Notes under the pieces: generated by a model
Told to the model about the DNA's origin: nothing
The model's database searches: none
Seen by the model: only the letters and a program-made list of their open reading frames with translations
Assembly: GCA_013812145.1 (NCBI GenBank)
Contig: JACCTY010000135.1
Location: 1 to 56,666, forward strand
DNA length: 56,666 bases
DNA from: Geodermatophilaceae bacterium
Lineage (GTDB): Bacteria > Actinomycetota > Actinomycetes > Mycobacteriales > Geodermatophilaceae
Direction of reading: 5' to 3'
Position numbers and translations under genes: made by a program
Part shown: positions 52,078-56,666 of the stretch, in pieces
How the letters are laid out: the number at the start of each line of letters is the position of its first letter
How positions within the stretch are numbered: the first letter of the stretch is position 1

Positions 52078-53331
52078 TTACTCGCCGGCTTCGCCCTGTC
52101 CTACCGGGTGCTCACGACCCGCACCCGGGGCAGCAACCAGCCGCCCGTCGGCGTAGACGCTGCGGATGCGGGCGCCCAGCGTGGCTACGTCCAGCGGGTC
52201 GCCGTCGACGAGGGCGAGGTCGGCCCGCTTGCCCACCTCGATCGAGCCGAGTTCGTCGTCGATCCCAAGCAGCCGGGCCGCCGACAGCGAGGTGGCGTGC
52301 AGCGCCTGGCCCGGGGTCATCCCGCACTCGGTCATGAGCGCGACCTCGCGCAGGTTGTAGCCGTGCGCGCCCACCCCGCTGTCGGTGCCCATCGCCACCG
52401 CCACACCGGCGTCGATCGCCCGGCGTACCGACTCGACGTGGATATCCACGACCATCCTTGCTTTGTCGATCACGGTCTGCGGCAAGCCGGCGCCAGCGTC
52501 CGCGAGGTCAAGGACGGCCCGCGGCGCTGCCAGCGTCGGCACCAGCCAGGTTCCGGCGGCGAGCATCATCTCGATCGCCTCGTCGTCGAGGAAGATGCCG
52601 TGCTCGATGGACCGCACTCCGTTGCGGATGGCGAGCTTGATGCCGTCGGTGGCCTGGGCGTGGGCCATCACGAACCGTCCGGCGGCGGTGGCCTCCTCGA
52701 CCAGGACGGCGATCTCCTCGTCCCGGAAGTGCCCGTGCCGAGGGTCGCTACGCGCGGACAGCACCCCGCCGCTGGTGGCGACCTTGATCACATCCGCGCC
52801 GTTACGGATCAGCTCCCGGACTTTGCGTCGCATCTCCGCCGGGCCGTCGACGATGCCGCTCGGCCGGCCCGGATGTTCCATGAGCAGCGGCAGCGAAGCA
52901 CCGAACGGCATCCAGTCGTCGCCATGGCCGCCGGTCTGGCTGATCATGTTCAGCGAGATCTGCATCCGTGGGCCGCTGATGAGGCCGTCCGCCACGGCCT
53001 GTTGGACACCGAGATCGGCGCCGCCGGCGTCGCGCACGGTGGTGATCCCCTGATCCAGGGTGACCCGCAGGTTGTGGATCGCCTCGTAGAAGGGATAGCT
53101 GAACGGTGTCTGCACCATCCGCAGCAGGTCGATTCCGCTGAACATGACGTGCACATGACAGTCGATGAGGCCGGGCAGCAGTGTCTTTCCGGTGCAGTCG
53201 ATCCGCGCGTCGCCGTCAAGGCCGCTGCCGATCTGCACGAACCGACCGCCCTCGACCACCACATCGGCGCCGGCGGGTGGAGTGCCGGTTCCGTCGAAGA
53301 CCTGCCCGCCGGCGTACAGGGTCCGGGTCAT
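52078..53331 (-). CDS. Amidohydrolase family protein (prolidase/imidazolonepropionase-like)
   Basis: The 417-residue metal-dependent hydrolase has the HxH metal motif in LLPGLIDCHVHVMFSG, a metal-bridging Lys in DVIKVATSGGVLSA, His in RFVMAHAQATDG and SIEHGIFLDDE, and the catalytic Asp in VAMGTDSGVGAHG. N- and C-terminal beta-sandwich pieces (GTGTPPAGADVVVEGGRF and VGKRADLALVDGDPL) are typical. This subgroup includes Xaa-Pro dipeptidases. It is divergent from an S9 peptidase gene with a palindrome between them, so the pair may share control and act on peptides. ATG 53331. Confidence 0.92.
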   Translation of the reverse strand: MTRTLYAGGQVFDGTGTPPAGADVVVEGGRFVQIGSGLDGDARIDCTGKTLLPGLIDCHVHVMFSGIDLLRMVQTPFSYPFYEAIHNLRVTLDQGITTVRDAGGADLGVQQAVADGLISGPRMQISLNMISQTGGHGDDWMPFGASLPLLMEHPGRPSGIVDGPAEMRRKVRELIRNGADVIKVATSGGVLSARSDPRHGHFRDEEIAVLVEEATAAGRFVMAHAQATDGIKLAIRNGVRSIEHGIFLDDEAIEMMLAAGTWLVPTLAAPRAVLDLADAGAGLPQTVIDKARMVVDIHVESVRRAIDAGVAVAMGTDSGVGAHGYNLREVALMTECGMTPGQALHATSLSAARLLGIDDELGSIEVGKRADLALVDGDPLDVATLGARIRSVYADGRLVAAPGAGREHPVGQGEAGE

Positions 53332-53362
53332 GAGTCCGGACCCTAGCGTGCCGGCCGCCCTT

Positions 53363-53383
53363 CTCGTTAGGAGTGCTAACGAG
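53363..53383. promoter_or_regulatory. Palindromic operator between amidohydrolase and S9 peptidase genes
   Basis: CTCGTTAG at 53363-53370 and CTAACGAG at 53376-53383 form a perfect 8-bp inverted repeat with a 5-base spacer in the 72-bp divergent gap, 20 bases before the peptidase start. The site is likely bound by a dimeric repressor; no adjacent regulator gene is an obvious candidate. Confidence 0.55.
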
Positions 53384-53403
53384 TATGGGTTACGGTGCCA
53401 GCC

Positions 53404-55482
53404 ATGTTGCCTGCTGATCTCGCGCATCTGCGCATCCCCGGCGTACCCACTCTCAGTCCCGACGCCAACATTGTCGTCGTCGCGGTGACGAGGCTGGATC
53501 TCGACGAGAACGAGTACCGCTCACAGCTGTGGCGGGTGCCCACCGACGGAAAGCCGCCGCGCAAGCTGACCCACGGAACCAAGGACAGTGAGCCTCGGAT
53601 CTCACCCGATGGCCGTTGGCTGGCGTTCCTCCGGGGCGTGGAGGGCGGTAAGCCGCAGCTGCACGTCATGGCGATGGACGGCGGAGATCCGCGCTGCCTG
53701 ACCGACCAGCCGCTGGGCGCGGGCGCGCCGGTTTGGAGTCCGGACTCGACCGCGATCGGCTACGTCGCCCGGGTCCCCGAGGAGGGCCGGTACGGCACCG
53801 CAGAGAAGGTCAGTCCAGACAAAGAGGCGCCGCGGCTGATCAGGTCGGTGAAGTACCGGATCGACAATCTGGGCTTCACGAACGACCGGCGCCAGCACGT
53901 ATTCGTGATCAATGCGGTGGACGAGGACGCCGAGCCGGTGCAGATCACCGACGGCGACCACGACCACGCCGACGTCGCCTGGAGCCCGGACGGCGGCCGG
54001 CTGGCGTTCGTCTCCGCCCGGCACGAGGGACACGAATTCGACCTGGCCGAAGACGTCTTCGTCTGCAACCGAGACGGCTCGGACCTTCGTGCCCTCACCC
54101 GCACTCGGACCGCTACCGGTACGCCGGTGTTCAGCCCCGACGGATCCACCGTCTGGTTCCTCGGGTCGGGCGACCTCGGCCCGAACGGCCGCGACTTCGT
54201 CGCCAACCAGTCCGGGCTCTGGTCGGTGCCTGTGGACGCGTCCGCGGAGCCGACCCGACACTCCGATCCGGAGGCCGACGATCTGTCCGAGGGAACGCCG
54301 CGGATCACCGTCACCGATCGTGGTCTGCTCGTGGGCCGGCTCGCCCGCGGAGCGGTCGAGCTGGTCCGGTATCCGTGGGACGGCGGCGCTCCCGCGACAA
54401 TCCTCGGTGGCCAGCGTCAGGTGCGCGGGCACGACGCGGCCGCGGGAGTCATCGTGGCGACCGTCGCCGCACCGGGGGACATCGGTGAAGTGATCGCCGT
54501 TCGCGACGACGGCGGCGAGGAGCGGGTGCTGACGTCCTACGGCGAAGAGTTGGCGGGCACCGGCAGGCTGCACGAGCTGGCCGCGTTCGAGACGGCATCG
54601 GATGACGGTTACCCGGTCCACGGCTGGATCGTCCGGCCCGACGGTGAGGGTCCGCACCCGGTCATCCTGTCGGTCCACGGCGGCCCGTTCGCGCAGTACG
54701 GCTGGACCCTGTTCGACGAGGCGCAGGTCTACGCCTCAGCGGGATACGCCGTCGTGATGTGCAACCCCCGGGGCTCGGCAGGGTACGGCTCGGCGCACGG
54801 TCGGATCATCCGGCACGACATGGGCAACCGTGACAGCGCCGACATCCTGGCGTTTCTCGACGCGGCGTTGGAGGAGCCCGACCTGGACGCGAACCGCGTC
54901 GGAGTCATGGGTGGCTCTTACGGCGGCTTCATGACGACGTGGCTCGTGGGGCACACCGACCGTTTCGTGGCGGCGATCAGCGAACGCGCGATGAACGAGC
55001 CGGTCAGCTTTGTCGGTTCCAGCGACATCGGCTGGTTCTTCCCCGAGGAGTACTGCGGGACCGACCCGGAGCGGGTGGCCGCGCAGAACCCGCTGGCGTT
55101 CGTTGATCGGATAGCGACGCCGACCATGGTCATCCACTCCGAGCACGACTGGCGCTGTCCGGTCGAGCAGGGTCAGCGGCTCTTCGTCGGATTGAAGCTG
55201 CGGGACGTCGACACCGAACTCCTGCTCTTCCCCGGCGAAGGGCACGAGCTGAGCCGCTCCGGCCTGCCGTCGCACCGGATCGCCCGGTTCGAGCACATCC
55301 TGCGGTGGTGGGGGAAGCACCTGCCCACCGCCGCCAATCCCGCCCCGAGCAGTGCCCTCGGCGAGTCGGTCTCGCCGGACACCGCTGCCCCAGACGCCAG
55401 GGCAGCGGCTGTCGATGACCACGCCGCCGACGTCACGACCGAGGCGGACAGCCAGCCCTACCCGCCAAGGCTGGCGCCGTAG
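53404..55482 (+). CDS. S9-family (prolyl-oligopeptidase-like) serine peptidase
   Basis: The 692-residue protein has an N-terminal beta-propeller with WD40/TolB-like motifs (EPRISPDGRWLAFLRG, PVWSPDSTAIGYV, VAWSPDGGRLAFVSARHEG) and a C-terminal alpha/beta-hydrolase domain: VILSVHGGPFAQYGW, NPRGSAGYGSAHG, nucleophile Ser in VGVMGGSYGGFMTTWLVGH, Asp in VIHSEHDWRCPVEQ and His in PGEGHELSRSG. It is an acylaminoacyl-peptidase-like enzyme that trims short peptides in the cytosol (no signal peptide). A 50-residue Ala/Asp-rich tail follows the catalytic domain. ATG 53404; GTG 53395 is an alternative. Confidence 0.94.
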   Translation: MLPADLAHLRIPGVPTLSPDANIVVVAVTRLDLDENEYRSQLWRVPTDGKPPRKLTHGTKDSEPRISPDGRWLAFLRGVEGGKPQLHVMAMDGGDPRCLTDQPLGAGAPVWSPDSTAIGYVARVPEEGRYGTAEKVSPDKEAPRLIRSVKYRIDNLGFTNDRRQHVFVINAVDEDAEPVQITDGDHDHADVAWSPDGGRLAFVSARHEGHEFDLAEDVFVCNRDGSDLRALTRTRTATGTPVFSPDGSTVWFLGSGDLGPNGRDFVANQSGLWSVPVDASAEPTRHSDPEADDLSEGTPRITVTDRGLLVGRLARGAVELVRYPWDGGAPATILGGQRQVRGHDAAAGVIVATVAAPGDIGEVIAVRDDGGEERVLTSYGEELAGTGRLHELAAFETASDDGYPVHGWIVRPDGEGPHPVILSVHGGPFAQYGWTLFDEAQVYASAGYAVVMCNPRGSAGYGSAHGRIIRHDMGNRDSADILAFLDAALEEPDLDANRVGVMGGSYGGFMTTWLVGHTDRFVAAISERAMNEPVSFVGSSDIGWFFPEEYCGTDPERVAAQNPLAFVDRIATPTMVIHSEHDWRCPVEQGQRLFVGLKLRDVDTELLLFPGEGHELSRSGLPSHRIARFEHILRWWGKHLPTAANPAPSSALGESVSPDTAAPDARAAAVDDHAADVTTEADSQPYPPRLAP

Positions 55483-55485
55483 CCG

Positions 55486-55989
55486 TCAGTCTCCGTCGGC
55501 GTTCGCGGGGGGCGGGCCGACACTCGGAGGCAGAGGGTCACCGCCGACACTCGGAGGCAGAGGGGCGTAGTAGAAGTCGGAGCCGGGCTCTCGCCGGATG
55601 ATCTTCCACGCGCCGTCGCGGCGTACATAGCGGTCGCGGTACGTGGCGCCGCCTCGCACCCACACGCCGTCGGCCAGCTCGACCGAGATGTCCACGTCGG
55701 CCTCGCCGGTGGCGCTGTCGCCGTCGATCTCGACCACCAGGTTGGCGGTCCAGTGGTGCATCTGCCGAAAGGCGCCCCACTGCCCCCGCACCGCGTCGCA
55801 GATGGCGGCGAGGCCGACGGCGTCCTGCCCGTGACCGAGCGCCCACACCGCGTCCTCGGACCAGACGCCGGCCCAGCGCGCGATGTCCTGCTTGTCGGCG
55901 CCATGGCAGTACTCGTGGGCGAGCCGCCGGATAGCCAGCTCACTCTCGACCCGGTCCAGCCGCGCCGTCGGCTGCTCGAGGTCCGCCAT
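55486..55989 (-). CDS. NTF2/SnoaL-like protein with tandem-repeat tail
   Basis: The 167-residue protein has the cone-shaped NTF2 fold: ESELAIRRLAHEYCHGADKQ, WAGVWSEDAVWALG, MHHWTANLVVEIDGDSATGE and YVRRDGAWKIIRREPG. SnoaL-like enzymes include polyketide cyclases and dehydratases; His28 and the Trp-rich pocket are compatible with this, but the substrate is unknown. The C-terminal 30 residues contain a duplicated PLPPSVG sequence encoded by a 27-bp tandem repeat at 55516-55564. The stop lies 3 bases from the S9 peptidase stop (convergent). Confidence 0.85.
   Translation of the reverse strand: MADLEQPTARLDRVESELAIRRLAHEYCHGADKQDIARWAGVWSEDAVWALGHGQDAVGLAAICDAVRGQWGAFRQMHHWTANLVVEIDGDSATGEADVDISVELADGVWVRGGATYRDRYVRRDGAWKIIRREPGSDFYYAPLPPSVGGDPLPPSVGPPPANADGD
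55516..55564. repeat. Two-unit minisatellite in the NTF2-like gene
   Basis: A 22-base block GCCGACACTCGGAGGCAGAG plus GG occurs at 55516-55537 and again at 55543-55564, a period of 27 bp, keeping the reading frame. It encodes the duplicated Pro-rich tail of the NTF2-like protein. Confidence 0.85.
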
Positions 55990-55998
55990 CGCACGAGC

Positions 55999-56666
55999 TT
56001 ACGAATCGGCCCGAAACGCGGTGGTGAGCAACGCGTCGACAGCGGCCTCCAACACCTCAGCCGTCGACACGGCGGCCAAGCCCGAGCCAGTGGAACTGAA
56101 GCACTCCGCACGGGGGAGCAGGTCGGCCAGATCGCCGTAGACACGGCAGCCCGACTCCGAAACGGCCCGGATGGACTCCGCCGCCTCCCGCTCCATCCAG
56201 CGGCGTGCGGACGCCGGCATGAGCAGGCGTTGGCGCGGTCGATCGGCCGTCCTCAACACCGGAACCAGCCGCGACATCAGGTCCCGATGCTCGTGCCAAC
56301 TCAGGGTGGCCCGAGTCCGGCGTACGACGTGCTGCAGCAGCACCACGTCGAGCATGTCCAACGAGTCGTTGGTGTCCGCGGGCCTGACATCCAGCCCGGC
56401 GGCCTCGAAGCCCACCACGCGGGCGAACCGATCCAGCAGCCGCCGTCGAGGCACAGCACGGGGCGGCACGGTGACGACATGCACGTGCTGCGCACCGAAC
56501 GCGGCCTGCCAGCGTTCGACGAGTGGTCCCAGCCGGTGCCCCCACATGCCGTCCGGGCGGTCACAGTTGCCTAGGAAGTCGGGCCAGCTCACGTCAGGGT
56601 CACGCTGCTTGACCTTCTCCTGGTAGGTCGACGGCAGTACGTCGGCGAGGCAGCGCCCCATCACGA
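55999..56666 (-). CDS. Sulfotransferase-like protein, 5' partial
   Basis: The open frame continues past the right window edge, so the N-terminus with the PAPS-binding P-loop is missing. The visible 222 residues resemble the actinobacterial sulfotransferase-like family: RCLADVLPSTYQEKVKQRD (the ARDLxRQxPAxWQExxK region), SWPDFLGNC, RLGPLVERWQAAFGAQHVHV with VTVPP, LLDRFARVVGF and RTRATLSWHEHRDLMSRLVP with the C-terminal ADLLP region. The true start lies outside; the GTG and ATG at the edge are internal. Activity cannot be judged without the P-loop. Confidence 0.72.
   Translation of the reverse strand, partial: VMGRCLADVLPSTYQEKVKQRDPDVSWPDFLGNCDRPDGMWGHRLGPLVERWQAAFGAQHVHVVTVPPRAVPRRRLLDRFARVVGFEAAGLDVRPADTNDSLDMLDVVLLQHVVRRTRATLSWHEHRDLMSRLVPVLRTADRPRQRLLMPASARRWMEREAAESIRAVSESGCRVYGDLADLLPRAECFSSTGSGLAAVSTAEVLEAAVDALLTTAFRADS

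Noticed and set aside
53371-53379. GAGTGCTAA resembles one half of the CIRCE heat-shock operator (HrcA)
   Set aside because: The second half TTAGCACTC at 9-base spacing is absent; the palindrome here has a different symmetry.

Overview
The window comes from a high-GC actinobacterium (Actinomycetota). The evidence is near-universal G/C in third codon positions, many GTG starts, frequent 4-base ATGA/GTGA gene overlaps, and gene order around dxs, fadB-fadA, an RNase D-like gene, DUF3000, hemE, DUF4349, hemY, hemQ and msrB that resembles the conserved chromosomal core of actinobacteria. No rRNA, tRNA or CRISPR array was recognised. The genus cannot be set from this sequence alone.

Layout. 1-8.7 kb: an RNA methyltransferase cut by the window edge, two conserved hypotheticals, a DUF427 protein, dxs followed by a two-component system, a thiamine-binding-type protein, an ArsR regulator coupled to an SRPBCC protein, and a lipoprotein. 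8.7-12 kb (minus strand): a two-gene beta-oxidation operon fadA-fadB behind a palindromic operator. 12-13 kb: a small unknown cassette of a membrane-anchored protein plus a 58-residue protein. 13-22.9 kb: RNase D, DUF3000, an eroded EamA transporter, a MOSC protein, hemE, a MerR-VOC pair, a secreted protein, a DUF4349 lipoprotein, then hemY-hemQ, which with hemE belong to the coproporphyrin-dependent haem route.

22.9-25.7 kb is the mobile and decayed stretch. It holds an inverted-terminal-repeat element whose diverged relative sits at 18.55-18.72 kb, an IS110-family transposase with a non-coding leader, and sequence with no recognisable gene. 25.7-31.2 kb: an ECF42-type sigma factor and its DGPF/YCII partner lying in one reading frame, a methyltransferase, msrB and a large secreted nuclease. 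31.2-38.8 kb: a broken GH16-like gene, a Prim-PolC-like primase-polymerase and a LigC-like DNA ligase (a known actinobacterial repair pair, here separated), a succinate-semialdehyde dehydrogenase, a TAP-type lipoprotein hydrolase, a damaged VOC gene, a broken HIT gene and a RibD-like reductase. 38.8-47.6 kb: the trehalose-from-glycogen genes treX-treY and treZ, split by a convergent ppk2 and an FG-GAP propeller gene flanked by short repeats, one of which is a copy of the treY 3' end. 47.7-56.7 kb: an APH-type phosphotransferase, uvrB, a divergent TetR/cupin pair, an amidohydrolase facing an S9 peptidase, an NTF2-like protein and a sulfotransferase-like gene cut by the window edge.

The most unusual signals are non-canonical structure rather than a complete new defence-type system: the same-frame YCII/sigma pair, the treY 3'-end duplication that supplies the tail of PPK2, the two-member inverted-repeat element family (one end of which supplies a stop codon), the uncharacterised membrane/58-residue cassette, a coupled leader peptide, and three genes with the same kind of lesion (short internal deletion plus frameshift).
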